Numbered from the stretch's first letter, positions 36,908-48,255 are shown. The stretch: DNA of 64,000 bases from Polychytrium aggregatum (GCF_025602895.1 NW_026516269.1:124001-188000), one strand, 5' to 3'. Translations and numbers: made by a program. The notes: generated from the sequence alone by a model not told the origin.

Positions 36908-37658
36908 CGGAGAGACGAGACGGCCGTGCGACATTTGGGCCGTGCGGCACTCAGGCCTTGGGACACTTGGACCGTGCGACTCTTGGACCGATGCACGCAC
37001 CCAAACGAGGATGGACAAGGCCGAGTGTCGCTGGGCAGAGCCGAACGGGCCGCTGTTTGCCCGAGGCCCATGGCAGAGCAAGGCCGTCTGCCTTGAGGCC
37101 CATGGCAGACCAGACACAGCCGGAAGGTTGTCGCATGCCATCCCAGCACACGAACGAGGAGGCCTTGTCCAAGACAGCGATACTCTGCGAGTGGTGTTGC
37201 GCACTGTGCTTTGGTCGATCTCGGGACCGTGGTGGGTTGGAGAGCAACAAGAAACAATCCCGTTGTCGCAATCCACGTCCCACACGGCCCGGCACCACGG
37301 ACAGCTCGTATCGCTGCCTTCGAGTCGACACTTGCCTCTGGATGTGCACTTGTCTCTGGGTGTACACTTGCCTGCTTGTCTGTGATCTGGCTGAGGACCC
37401 GCTTGTCTGTGATCTGCTTGTCGTTGATCTGCTTGTCTTTGATCTGCTTGCGGCTGTCGGATGTGCCTCCGTCTCGCCCCTCGCCCCAGTCCATACACCC
37501 CGACTCACTGTCACACCGTCTCGCCGGCGGCCACAGGAGCCAACGCATGGCCCCTCGGTCTGGGTTGGATATAATCCCGTTGTCCGCGTTTCGCCTTCGC
37601 CTTCACACCCGCCTCATCTCCACACCCGCCCCATCTCCACGCCCACCATCTGCTCACC
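36908..37658. promoter_or_regulatory. Upstream region of SH3 gene B1 (within repeat arm)
   Basis: No supported gene. It contains a degenerate 12-mer array (GATCTGCTTGTC-type) at about 37365-37450 and several related CATGGC/GGCC-rich segments. Long frames on both strands are Cys/Arg/Ser-rich with no domain. It presumably includes the promoter of the gene starting at 37659; the same DNA serves B2 in the other arm. Confidence 0.4.
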
Positions 37659-39871
37659 ATGCTCGCGGGCTTCTCGACTTCAACGCTGCTGATCCTGGCT
37701 GCGACGACCGCTCTCGCGGGAGCCTCCACATGCACCCCGGATATAGCCATGTCTCGGATCTCGCTCCCGCTGCAAGACAACGCTTCTGTGATGATCACGC
37801 CGTCGGTCGACAACAGCAACTTCACCGTCGTTGCGATGCCGTTCAACTCCAGCGCCTCCACGCACCCCGGCATGCCGCCCGTGGCCAACTACTGGTATGT
37901 GTGCTGTCGTTCGCAGCGACGGCTGGCGACTCGTCTGATCGATCGATCGGCGCGGGGGTTTGCTGCCGACTCGTCTGACCGATCTGTCAACTTGTCAATC
38001 TGTCGATTCGATCACTTCGTCCTCCAATCGGTCACATCCCATCGTCCATATCTCATCCTCCATCATCCATATCCATCGCCCATCCCGATCAGGTTCTTTT
38101 CGCTGGTAAGTCTGTGGCCCGACCCAGATCGCCCTCCAACGGCGCACCGGGAGTCGTTTCCGTCTCCGTCTCCGTCTCCGTCTCCGTCTCCGTCTCCGTC
38201 TCCACTTTCCGCCTGCGCTTGCGCTTGCGTGTCGCATTCCCGGTCTCCTCGGCCGCCGATTGAGCCTGCGAACCGGCATCCTCGTCCGGGATGGGTGCGC
38301 GATTGTTGACGCTGCTCTGTCCGCTATGTTTCGCAGGGATGCCGAGACTTGTCCATGTACGACACCTTCCAGTCCGACGTCATCATCGACCCTGGCGTCG
38401 ACTTTACCATCGTCTTCACTCAAAACTCGGTCGATTGCAAATACCCACAGGGTGTCTCTGCCAGCGCAGGTGCGCAAGCCATGATGTTGTGATGTTGTGA
38501 TGTTGTGATGGTGGGATGGTGGGATGGTGGGATGGTGGGATGGTGGGATGGTGGGATGGTGGGATGGTGGGATGGTGGGATGGTGTGGTGCCGTTCATGG
38601 TGATTCGGCGGAGCTCCATGCCAGCCGCTTGGCCTGCAGTCTTCTGGCTGCGACTCGACAGCTGGTCTCTTGGCGGGCCACCGCCGTGCACTCATCCTTC
38701 TCTCGCTGACCCACATCATTCCTCGCGCTTCACCGTTCGTATCTCCCACTCTCCCGCCGCATCCGATGGTCGGCCTTCAGAGTCTCAATACCACTCCCTT
38801 TACGACTTTCTGGTCCCAAGCGGCCAGCGCCAAACATTGGTGATCCCTCTCAGCGCATTCTCCACCAACTGGCTCAACGGCAGCTTTGACTTTCAGCACA
38901 CCGCCGGCATGACCTTCATCAACCAGGCCGTCGGCAGTCACGTCACCATGATCTCACCGACGCTGAAGGGCAAATGCACAAACGACACACCGACGCCGAG
39001 TCTTGCGCCTGGACCTGGACCTGGACCTGCACCGCAGCCATCGTCTGGTCCCAACATCCCAGCGATTGTTGGCGGTGTCGTCGGTGCACTGGTCGTGGCT
39101 TTTGTGGCAGCGCTGTATGTCATCCATCGACGCCGCGAGGCTGGGAAGAACGCTGCAGGTGAATATTGGCTGCATCGCGGTGGCGGGTCAACAGGCCGCA
39201 TGCACAAGCCATAAGCTGCTCCATGCCGTGGCGTGCTCTCAGCACCATGCCTTGCATCATATCCTGCATCGCTCCTTGCATCGCTCCTTGTGCTGACCCG
39301 ACTGTTCATCGTTGCATCGTTGCTGTCGACAGAACGAGAAAGGCTGGCTGTGGCTCGTTCGCCGTCGCCCTCCCGGGACGCAACCGACGGACGCCGCGAC
39401 CGCAATGGCGGCTTTGACGAAGGAAGACCCAACGTTGCCTCCACCGACAGCATCCTGTCATCAGGCATTGGCGCCGCCACCATTCAATCGACGACCCTGT
39501 CCACGACCACAGCCACGACCGCAACCACACTGGCCCTCTCGGCACCGGACTTGGCCGCAGCATCGGGCACATACGTCGGCACCGCCCTGGACACCGGTCT
39601 CGCCCCGCCATCGTACGACTCGATTGTCGACTTTAGTCAACCAGCGCCGGTCAGCTCCTCGAGAGTCAGCACGCCAACACAGAAGCAGTACCTCGTCGTG
39701 TCCTCGCACAAGTCGCTCGACGACAGCGAGCTGAGTGTCGGCGTGAAAGAAATCGTCGTGGTGCTGGCATCGATCGACAACAACTGGGCTCTGGCCGAGG
39801 CACTTGGCGGACGACGAGGCCGCCTTCCATGGTCCTGCGTCCAAGAAATGGACACGGCGGACCTCGTGTGA
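37659..39871 (+). CDS. Secreted-domain/TM/SH3 membrane protein (family member B1)
   Basis: Four exons, 37659-37898, 38337-38469, 38781-39158 and 39333-39871, give 429 aa with perfect phase. The N-terminal signal peptide is MLAGFSTSTLLILAATTALA. The ectodomain contains two conserved blocks: SMYDTFQSDVIIDPGVDF and LVIPLSAFSTNW with HTAGMTFINQ. Both recur in the gene at 60733-62943, and the second block looks like a beta-rich carbohydrate- or ligand-binding fold. A Pro/Gly stretch precedes a transmembrane helix (IVGGVVGALVVAFVAALYV) and a basic stop-transfer (HRRREAGK). The cytoplasmic part is Ser/Thr-rich and ends in an SH3 domain (SELSVGVKEIVVVL, NNWALAEA, RGRLPWSCV). Introns 1 and 2 hold minisatellites. 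The coding sequence predicts the same protein as the gene at 45292-47504. Confidence 0.87.
38155..38203. repeat. CGTCTC hexamer array in intron 1 of gene B1
   Basis: About eight tandem copies of CGTCTC. The mirror array in the other arm is at 46960-47008, with the same number of copies, because the arms align without gaps. Confidence 0.85.
38481..38590. repeat. GATGTTGT and GATGGTGG tandem arrays in intron 2 of gene B1
   Basis: A run of GATGTTGT units passes into about ten copies of a GATGGTGG-type unit just after the exon 2 donor. The mirror copy lies at 46573-46682. Copy number is equal in both arms. Confidence 0.9.
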
Positions 39872-41016
39872 TGGAGCCATCATCGCCGTGGTGCGACTGC
39901 ATGCTGTGATAGACGGGTTGAGCCATGCACATTGCATTGTGTGGTTGACTGGGCCGAGTCGACCGGGCCATGGCAACTGTGTCATACCGACTGCGTCATG
40001 CCAACTGCATGGTGCCATGAACTGACGGCGGCTTGCGGCATGATGGTCTGTGCAGTATTTTGACTCGCCTGATAGAAACAGACATTGACCCAGGACGTGC
40101 TGGGCAGGTCGCTCGGCAGGTCGCTCGGCAGGTCGCTCGGCAGGTCGCTCGGCAGGTCGTTCGAATACAGTTCCACTGTCGAACAATCTCTCACTCACTC
40201 CTGCTGTCTTTGGCTGCGTGTGAGTGTCTGGTGGCAGGTGGGAGAGTGCGGCATTGCAAGTGCAGGTCCATCGTGGTCGCTGTGTCGGGAGTATCAATCA
40301 TTGCCATCTTGATACAGCCGTTGTTGCCGATGGCTGTGCTGGTGGCATGCTCATGCTGCATTCCTTGAGGCTGCATTTCATCGATCGCACACTCCATCTT
40401 CACGAGCACCCTAACGAGCACTTCACAAGCACCCTAACGAGCGTCTTTCGCACCATAACCATGGCAACGTTGCTGTCATCGGCATCTGGCGTTGTCATGG
40501 CTCCATCCGTGTCTGTCGGTAACCCACTTCCCTATCTATCGGGATTCCCATTGCTGCGGGATGGGCTCTGCCTGACCAGAAGTGTGGGGGAGCGTCTCGC
40601 CAATACTCCAAATGGTCACCTCACCATTGAGGTATGGCACCCCGATTCCCATGACTCTGCTTGACCTGCCGGCCTGACGCGGTCGTCTCCGAGGTACATA
40701 CCTCCGTCAGCTCCCTGCTTTCTCCAGTCTCGGGGTGAGCACTTTTGTCTTCCATTTCGTGAGCATCCGCCTGCTGTGCCGACGCTATCGAATCGGAGGA
40801 CCATGACGAGTTACTCTTGCCTCTGTTAGCTGCTCAGAGGACCCATTCCATGGCTCCCTCGAAGCACTTCCGAACACCCTTCATGCCTAGGCATACCAAT
40901 ATCCGTGACCCGCCCCTCTTCCGACGCCAAGGAGCCACAAGGATGTTGTTGGGATTGCGGTCGTTTATTGGATGGGATTGGTAAGGGCCAAAAAAACGAT
41001 ATCAGGATCAGTGCTT
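39872..41016. other. Downstream region of B1, inner end of repeat arm, and 3' flank of SmF
   Basis: 39872-40524 belongs to the repeat arm and is non-coding apart from the 12-mer array and a duplicated string (CACCCTAACGAGC-type, about 40408-40443) close to the inner border. 40525-41016 is unique sequence on the 3' side of the SmF gene, with no supported gene. Confidence 0.45.
40103..40161. repeat. 12-mer tandem array (GGTCGCTCGGCA)n
   Basis: Five tandem copies of a 12-mer downstream of gene B1, mirrored at 45002-45060. No dyad long enough to be a terminator was seen. Confidence 0.85.
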
Positions 41017-41883
41017 TCATTCCTCTTCGTCTATCGCACGGATGTATAGTACGTTGTTGCATCTGTGCGAACGACGAATAAAAGCAGTCAGGAAGGTGGT
41101 CAGTTTGAGGGTTTACCCGAGGTCACGGCGCTGGCATCCCACTGGCACACAGTCATTTTCCAGATCGAGAGTGACAGCGGCGACCCAGGTCATCATTCCG
41201 AGCTGCGATGCCCTCGGCTGGGTTTGCCCACTTCATGCCTGTCCGATCCAGCGATCGAGAGCAAGCCCCCCATCGGACCAGCAAACACAAACCTGATCAA
41301 AACTTCTCCCAAAACGCCCGTCTGGACTCCGTCGACATATTCCTCAGACTTGGCCAGCTGGCGATGGGTGCAGATACCAGCCAGAGTTAGTACAACACCC
41401 CAAGAGAGGCACCCGAGGGATCACCCCTTTCCTGCCAAATGCCCCTATCGTCATCGCTGCTGATTTTATCGCCACCGGTATAAGCAGAGTGAAGCCAGCA
41501 TAAACTCTTTGGCAGCACCAGCAGCGTCGGGTGCTTCAAAGACTCCCTTGCTTGCCGCACCTGGATGTTCATGTATGAGTCGACGGATACGAGGTATCCC
41601 TTGTATTCCTGTCCCCATTTCAGCTTGATCATGACGGGCTTTCCGGTCAGGCCCATCAAAAAGGGCTTGGGGTTGACGGGGACAAACTGCAGAGATCAAC
41701 GAGCGGGTCGATGCACGGATGTGTGCGTCCAACAGATCGGTCAGTGGCTCGGCTCTGTGACCGAAGCTCGGGGTGCTTGCGGGTGATCAAGGCAGTCTCG
41801 AGGCAAGCCTGGGTGGCCACAGGCACAGCTCCGGGAAGACTTCAGCCTCGCTCACGGCGCGAGGATAGGGCACTCACCGACAT
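41017..41883 (-). CDS. SMX3: Small nuclear ribonucleoprotein F (SmF), Sm core of the spliceosome
   Basis: Four exons, 41878-41883, 41561-41686, 41293-41357 and 41017-41062, give 80 aa in perfect phase. The first exon is only ATG TCG before a GTGAGT donor. The protein reads [18 protein letters not shown], an Sm1 motif with [18 protein letters not shown], and an Sm2 motif [15 protein letters not shown], then a short acidic end. Length and both Sm motifs match eukaryotic SmF/SNRPF. SmF is one of seven proteins in the heptameric ring on U1, U2, U4 and U5 snRNAs and is essential in yeast. The gene sits in the unique spacer between the arms of the large inverted repeat. Confidence 0.95.
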
Positions 41884-42447
41884 GCTCGGCGTTGGTTGCG
41901 TGAGGGCAGATTGGAGGCGAGGCCGGACGGAAAGCTGGGGATTCTGGCCGCCTGCTTTCACCCAGATCTCGCCTTTTTCGAGCGGAGCGTCACGTGGATT
42001 GCCAGCCCGAATCAGCGAGCACCATGCCAACACCTCCATCGTGATATACGACGGATACCGCCCGAATGGCCCGATCGCCCGAGCTGGAGCCAAGGCGGTC
42101 ATGTATCGAAGATGGGCCTTGTCGGCATCGATAGACTCTCGTTGGGACCCGCACATGCACATGCACACGCACATGTACACGCACCGCAGACCAGGCCAGC
42201 GGCAACGAGCAACCATAGTTCCCAGCCAGACCGATGCAGGATCCAGTCTGCTCAAACTATACCAGCCAGAGTGTCGACGGCCTGGATGGAGTCTCTCTCG
42301 CAAATCGTCGACCTTGCGCAGGGAGCAGATCGTGGTATGGACGAAGGTGTATATGGGTTCCAGAACCAGACAAGTACCAGCTTCGAGAGCATGATATCCT
42401 GCTGCATTTTACGAGCACATTTCTTTCATCAAGGCGCCTGCTGCTCG
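41884..42447. promoter_or_regulatory. SmF upstream region / 3' flank of SH3 gene C
   Basis: The region between the SmF start and the stop codon of gene C, both on the minus strand. It holds a short CACATG/CACACG-rich stretch at about 42150-42186. No gene is supported. The SmF promoter should lie here. Confidence 0.4.
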
Positions 42448-44080
42448 TCAGCTCGCGATGGGACCCAAGCACTCCCATGGGACTCGGCCTGGAACTTGAT
42501 CCTTGACGACCATCACCCACCGTTCATCGATCGAGCAAGCTACCCGCACGACGTCGCCTTTCTTGAGTGAGACCTCCGAGTCGTGCGCGGGGTTGTAATC
42601 CTTCTTGGCGACGAGTAATTCCTCGTGCACGCCAACCGGCGAGGAGGCTGTGACCCGCTGCGGTGCGGTTGCTTCGGAGATGTTCTGGTGTCCAAGCCAC
42701 CCATCGATCTGGGCGTCAGCAGGGTAGGGCTCGAAACTGGAGGGTGGGTGCAGGGATGTTGGTGCGAGTGGGTCATGCAAGTCCAGCGGCAGCCAAGCCC
42801 GCTCTCGATCCAAGGCAGTAGTGATCTCGGTGAGTGCAGCATGAGCGCTTTCATCGTGCGACTGCTTGCTGTCACTTGGTCGAGGAGATGAAAGTAAGTT
42901 GGAGTCGGCCGAATCCCTCGCAAAGCTGAAATTAAAGCGATCAACGCCAGGCTCGCCCACTGACGGGGTTGCTTGTGTGTGGTATGGCAGCGGTGGGGCT
43001 CCGGAATTGACTGCGGGTGTAAACCTTGACCCATAGAGGTTGGCAGCGACCGAGGCTGGGACGATATCGGGTCCACTCGGGTGTATCGAGAGCACTGAAA
43101 GACCAAGCGGATCAGCCAGAGCTGCTGGGCTCGGAGGAGACTGCGCCGGCATGGGCTCGGCATCGACAACTCTGGAACTCGGGTCGAGCACTTGCGCAAA
43201 CGCAGCTGGCGGAAAGGTGATGATGGGACATTGATGGAGCGAAGCCATGACGAGCGCTGCAGGGAGGCCAGGCGACGTCGGGTGCCTCATGGACTCCCGC
43301 ATCCGCGGTCGACCTGACGATATCGCCTCGGCCAGGGAGGTGCCTGCTTGCGGCTCTTTCGATGCAGAGTCAGCCGAGAAGCCGGGTTGAGAAGATGAAG
43401 TTAGGCCGGAGTTGGGCTGAATGCCAGAGGAGGGAGCGATGGCTTGGATGGTATGAAGTGGAATGGGCCCGACATCGGTGTTATCATTGCTCGAAGGTAT
43501 GAGGTGGCTGTAAGGTGCTTTTGGATCGATATATAGGGGGATATCGGCGGGCGCTGCTGTGTTGGCGATGATGGAAGGGCGCGAGGAGCATGATGCGCTT
43601 GGGCTGAGCGAGGAGTTGGTGGGGAGAGCATCGAATGGGGCGCTGTTGGCTGGATGAGTCAAGTTGAGTTGCGAACCATGGCCTGGACAGTCGAGGCAGG
43701 ATGAGCAACGCAAACACCGAGGAGGGCAACGAGTGAGTGACAAGTGAAACATGAAGGCCGCCGATGTGCGGTTGCTGGTGTGGGCTGTGAAGCAAATCGG
43801 GATGCGGTGGAGAACAGGGCAAGATGCAAACCGATAGCGAGTGCGTACCTTGAGCATCCGGGAGTTTGTTGGAAGGCTCTCGGAAGAACAGATGCACCGA
43901 CAGCAGAAAGATGCCCACGCCAAGGACGAGGCCGCCGATAATGACACCAGCCAACGTGAACCAGAAGTCCGCATCGAGCTCATTGGTAGACCGGCGGGCC
44001 AGAAAGTGTTCGGCGGTGGCAGCTGCGAACAGAGTGTGTGGGGAGGCGAGCTCTGGGCGATGCGGTAGCCGAGAGGACAT
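42448..44080 (-). CDS. Single-pass membrane protein with C-terminal SH3 (family member C, no signal peptide)
   Basis: Exons 43849-44080 and 42448-43682 join in phase to give 488 aa. The N-terminus lacks an obvious signal peptide. A strong transmembrane helix lies near residues 40-65 (FWFTLAGVIIGGLVLGVGIF), so this member has a very short outside segment. The long cytoplasmic part is Pro/Ser-rich and disordered. The C-terminus is a well-formed SH3 domain (LLVAKKDYNPAHDSEVSL, KKGDVVRVA, ERWVMV, GRVPWECL). It lies in the spacer of the inverted repeat and is transcribed in the same direction as SmF. It is related to A, B and D by architecture and SH3 sequence, but without their ectodomain. It could be a decoy, an adaptor, or a partner of the longer members; function is unknown. 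Confidence 0.78.
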
Positions 44081-45291
44081 CGCAGGATGGATGCGAGGGG
44101 CAGATGCCGAGAGGGAGTGTGCAGGAAGGGAACGATTCCGGAAGAAAGGGGGTTGAAGAGATGATGGGGAAAAGCAGTGCATCGACCAGGCAGGGAGCGA
44201 CCAGAGGATCAGCGGGCCGTGTGTCCCACAGATACAAGTGGTGGGGCGTCGGCGAGGCGCAATGGGAACATGGGGCCGCTGGTCTTTGCTGCAACACGGG
44301 TGCGACCGATATCGGCAGCACTGCTGCCAACACTGACAAAGCAGCGGATAGAGATGGATCGATATCGACAAAGTTACGAAGATATGGCCGATCGATCCAG
44401 AAGCGATAGTTCCGCCAGTGGCGATCGACCGAGCCCCGTTAGAGCGGGGGAGCTGCCGATCGAGTCCTCCTTGCACGGCATCTATCAATAGAATCCAGAT
44501 TGGATGAGGGGACTACATGAGCGACAGTCGCTGGTTGATATGTCGCGAGCCGCCCGCTGAGCCATGCAGGAGAGGAACAAAACTGATGTGCCCCCCGGAC
44601 TGAGGCCCTTGGGGTTTGGAGTGATCCGTCGATGAATAGGTTACCAACAGACACGGATGAAGCCATGACAACGCCAGATGCCGATGACAGCAACGTTGCC
44701 ATGGTTATGGTGCGAAAGACGCTCGTTAGGGTGCTTGTGAAGTGCTCGTTAGGGTGCTCGTGAAGATGGAGTGTGCGATCGATGAAATGCAGCCTCAAGG
44801 AATGCAGCATGAGCATGCCACCAGCACAGCCATCGGCAACAACGGCTGTATCAAGATGGCAATGATTGATACTCCCGACACAGCGACCACGATGGACCTG
44901 CACTTGCAATGCCGCACTCTCCCACCTGCCACCAGACACTCACACGCAGCCAAAGACAGCAGGAGTGAGTGAGAGATTGTTCGACAGTGGAACTGTATTC
45001 GAACGACCTGCCGAGCGACCTGCCGAGCGACCTGCCGAGCGACCTGCCGAGCGACCTGCCCAGCACGTCCTGGGTCAATGTCTGTTTCTATCAGGCGAGT
45101 CAAAATACTGCACAGACCATCATGCCGCAAGCCGCCGTCAGTTCATGGCACCATGCAGTTGGCATGACGCAGTCGGTATGACACAGTTGCCATGGCCCGG
45201 TCGACTCGGCCCAGTCAACCACACAATGCAATGTGCATGGCTCAACCCGTCTATCACAGCATGCAGTCGCACCACGGCGATGATGGCTCCA
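44081..45291. other. Upstream region of gene C and downstream region of B2
   Basis: 44081-44638 is unique spacer DNA that should contain the promoter of gene C. 44639-45291 is the right repeat arm downstream of B2 and includes the mirrored 12-mer array (45002-45060). No gene supported. Confidence 0.4.
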
Positions 45292-48255
45292 TCACACGAG
45301 GTCCGCCGTGTCCATTTCTTGGACGCAGGACCATGGAAGGCGGCCTCGTCGTCCGCCAAGTGCCTCGGCCAGAGCCCAGTTGTTGTCGATCGATGCCAGC
45401 ACCACGACGATTTCTTTCACGCCGACACTCAGCTCGCTGTCGTCGAGCGACTTGTGCGAGGACACGACGAGGTACTGCTTCTGTGTTGGCGTGCTGACTC
45501 TCGAGGAGCTGACCGGCGCTGGTTGACTAAAGTCGACAATCGAGTCGTACGATGGCGGGGCGAGACCGGTGTCCAGGGCGGTGCCGACGTATGTGCCCGA
45601 TGCTGCGGCCAAGTCCGGTGCCGAGAGGGCCAGTGTGGTTGCGGTCGTGGCTGTGGTCGTGGACAGGGTCGTCGATTGAATGGTGGCGGCGCCAATGCCT
45701 GATGACAGGATGCTGTCGGTGGAGGCAACGTTGGGTCTTCCTTCGTCAAAGCCGCCATTGCGGTCGCGGCGTCCGTCGGTTGCGTCCCGGGAGGGCGACG
45801 GCGAACGAGCCACAGCCAGCCTTTCTCGTTCTGTCGACAGCAACGATGCAACGATGAACAGTCGGGTCAGCACAAGGAGCGATGCAAGGAGCGATGCAGG
45901 ATATGATGCAAGGCATGGTGCTGAGAGCACGCCACGGCATGGAGCAGCTTATGGCTTGTGCATGCGGCCTGTTGACCCGCCACCGCGATGCAGCCAATAT
46001 TCACCTGCAGCGTTCTTCCCAGCCTCGCGGCGTCGATGGATGACATACAGCGCTGCCACAAAAGCCACGACCAGTGCACCGACGACACCGCCAACAATCG
46101 CTGGGATGTTGGGACCAGACGATGGCTGCGGTGCAGGTCCAGGTCCAGGTCCAGGCGCAAGACTCGGCGTCGGTGTGTCGTTTGTGCATTTGCCCTTCAG
46201 CGTCGGTGAGATCATGGTGACGTGACTGCCGACGGCCTGGTTGATGAAGGTCATGCCGGCGGTGTGCTGAAAGTCAAAGCTGCCGTTGAGCCAGTTGGTG
46301 GAGAATGCGCTGAGAGGGATCACCAATGTTTGGCGCTGGCCGCTTGGGACCAGAAAGTCGTAAAGGGAGTGGTATTGAGACTCTGAAGGCCGACCATCGG
46401 ATGCGGCGGGAGAGTGGGAGATACGAACGGTGAAGCGCGAGGAATGATGTGGGTCAGCGAGAGAAGGATGAGTGCACGGCGGTGGCCCGCCAAGAGACCA
46501 GCTGTCGAGTCGCAGCCAGAAGACTGCAGGCCAAGCGGCTGGCATGGAGCTCCGCCGAATCACCATGAACGGCACCACACCATCCCACCATCCCACCATC
46601 CCACCATCCCACCATCCCACCATCCCACCATCCCACCATCCCACCATCCCACCATCACAACATCACAACATCACAACATCATGGCTTGCGCACCTGCGCT
46701 GGCAGAGACACCCTGTGGGTATTTGCAATCGACCGAGTTTTGAGTGAAGACGATGGTAAAGTCGACGCCAGGGTCGATGATGACGTCGGACTGGAAGGTG
46801 TCGTACATGGACAAGTCTCGGCATCCCTGCGAAACATAGCGGACAGAGCAGCGTCAACAATCGCGCACCCATCCCGGACGAGGATGCCGGTTCGCAGGCT
46901 CAATCGGCGGCCGAGGAGACCGGGAATGCGACACGCAAGCGCAAGCGCAGGCGGAAAGTGGAGACGGAGACGGAGACGGAGACGGAGACGGAGACGGAGA
47001 CGGAAACGACTCCCGGTGCGCCGTTGGAGGGCGATCTGGGTCGGGCCACAGACTTACCAGCGAAAAGAACCTGATCGGGATGGGCGATGGATATGGATGA
47101 TGGAGGATGAGATATGGACGATGGGATGTGACCGATTGGAGGACGAAGTGATCGAATCGACAGATTGACAAGTTGACAGATCGGTCAGACGAGTCGGCAG
47201 CAAACCCCCGCGCCGATCGATCGATCAGACGAGTCGCCAGCCGTCGCTGCGAACGACAGCACACATACCAGTAGTTGGCCACGGGCGGCATGCCGGGGTG
47301 CGTGGAGGCGCTGGAGTTGAACGGCATCGCAACGACGGTGAAGTTGCTGTTGTCGACCGACGGCGTGATCATCACAGAAGCGTTGTCTTGCAGCGGGAGC
47401 GAGATCCGAGACATGGCTATATCCGGGGTGCATGTGGAGGCTCCCGCGAGAGCGGTCGTCGCAGCCAGGATCAGCAGCGTTGAAGTCGAGAAGCCCGCGA
47501 GCATGGTGAGCAGATGGTGGGCGTGGAGATGGGGCGGGTGTGGAGATGAGGCGGGTGTGAAGGCGAAGGCGAAACGCGGACAACGGGATTATATCCAACC
47601 CAGACCGAGGGGCCATGCGTTGGCTCCTGTGGCCGCCGGCGAGACGGTGTGACAGTGAGTCGGGGTGTATGGACTGGGGCGAGGGGCGAGACGGAGGCAC
47701 ATCCGACAGCCGCAAGCAGATCAAAGACAAGCAGATCAACGACAAGCAGATCACAGACAAGCGGGTCCTCAGCCAGATCACAGACAAGCAGGCAAGTGTA
47801 CACCCAGAGACAAGTGCACATCCAGAGGCAAGTGTCGACTCGAAGGCAGCGATACGAGCTGTCCGTGGTGCCGGGCCGTGTGGGACGTGGATTGCGACAA
47901 CGGGATTGTTTCTTGTTGCTCTCCAACCCACCACGGTCCCGAGATCGACCAAAGCACAGTGCGCAACACCACTCGCAGAGTATCGCTGTCTTGGACAAGA
48001 CCTCCTCGTTCGTGTGCTGGGATGGCATGCGACAACCTTCCGGCTGTGTCTGGTCTGCCATGGGCCTCAAGGCAGACGGCCTTGCTCTGCCATGGGCCTC
48101 GGGCAAACAGCGGCCCGTTCGGCTCTGCCCAGCGACACTCGGCCTTGTCCATCCTCGTTTGGGTGCGTGCATCGGTCCAAGAGTCGCACGGTCCAAGTGT
48201 CCCAAGGCCTGAGTGCCGCACGGCCCAAATGTCGCACGGCCGTCTCGCCTCTCCG
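44639..48255 (-). repeat. Right arm of the 3.6-kb inverted repeat
   Basis: Reverse complement of 36908-40524, same length. It carries gene B2 with its flanks and all three minisatellites. The outer border (48255) lies 118 bp from the stop codon of the UDP-glycosyltransferase. At the borders, sequence identity stops abruptly, except for a shared GGATAAAC string just outside both outer ends. Confidence 0.95.
45292..47504 (-). CDS. Secreted-domain/TM/SH3 membrane protein (family member B2, same protein as B1)
   Basis: Mirror copy of the gene at 37659-39871, with exons 47265-47504, 46694-46826, 46005-46382 and 45292-45830. It predicts the same 429-aa protein: signal peptide, two-block ectodomain, one transmembrane helix, C-terminal SH3. 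All splice sites are kept, so both copies should be functional. Its upstream 0.75 kb is also duplicated, so the two copies probably share regulation. Identity this high in introns and minisatellites means very recent duplication, ongoing gene conversion, or an assembly artefact. Confidence 0.87.

Larger units (their letters stand above)
36908..40524 (+). repeat. Left arm of a 3.6-kb near-perfect inverted repeat
   Basis: Every position x in this arm pairs with 85163-x on the other strand (right arm 44639-48255). Both arms are 3617 bp with no length difference. I noticed four substitutions, at left-arm positions 36915, 37163, 40503 and 40517. The arm contains the complete SH3 membrane gene 37659-39871, about 0.75 kb upstream of it and 0.65 kb downstream. 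Outside 36908 and inside 40524 the two sides are unrelated. Confidence 0.95.

Noticed and set aside
36876-37692. Long open frames on both strands in the outer part of the repeat arm
   Set aside because: Low-complexity Cys/Thr/Arg composition, no motif, and the real gene starts at 37659 with a clear signal peptide. The frames persist in the other arm only because the DNA is duplicated.
38481-38590. Possible CRISPR-like or satellite array
   Set aside because: Units are 8 bp and contiguous without unique spacers; it is an intronic minisatellite in a eukaryotic gene.
40103-40161. Possible transcription terminator or protein-binding array downstream of B1
   Set aside because: A direct 12-mer repeat without dyad symmetry. 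Fungal Pol II termination gives no such signature, so only a tandem repeat can be claimed.
41387-41560. Unspliced C-terminal extension of SmF past the second exon
   Set aside because: Reading through gives unrelated residues. Splicing at CAG|GTGCGG restores the Sm2 motif in phase with the last two exons.
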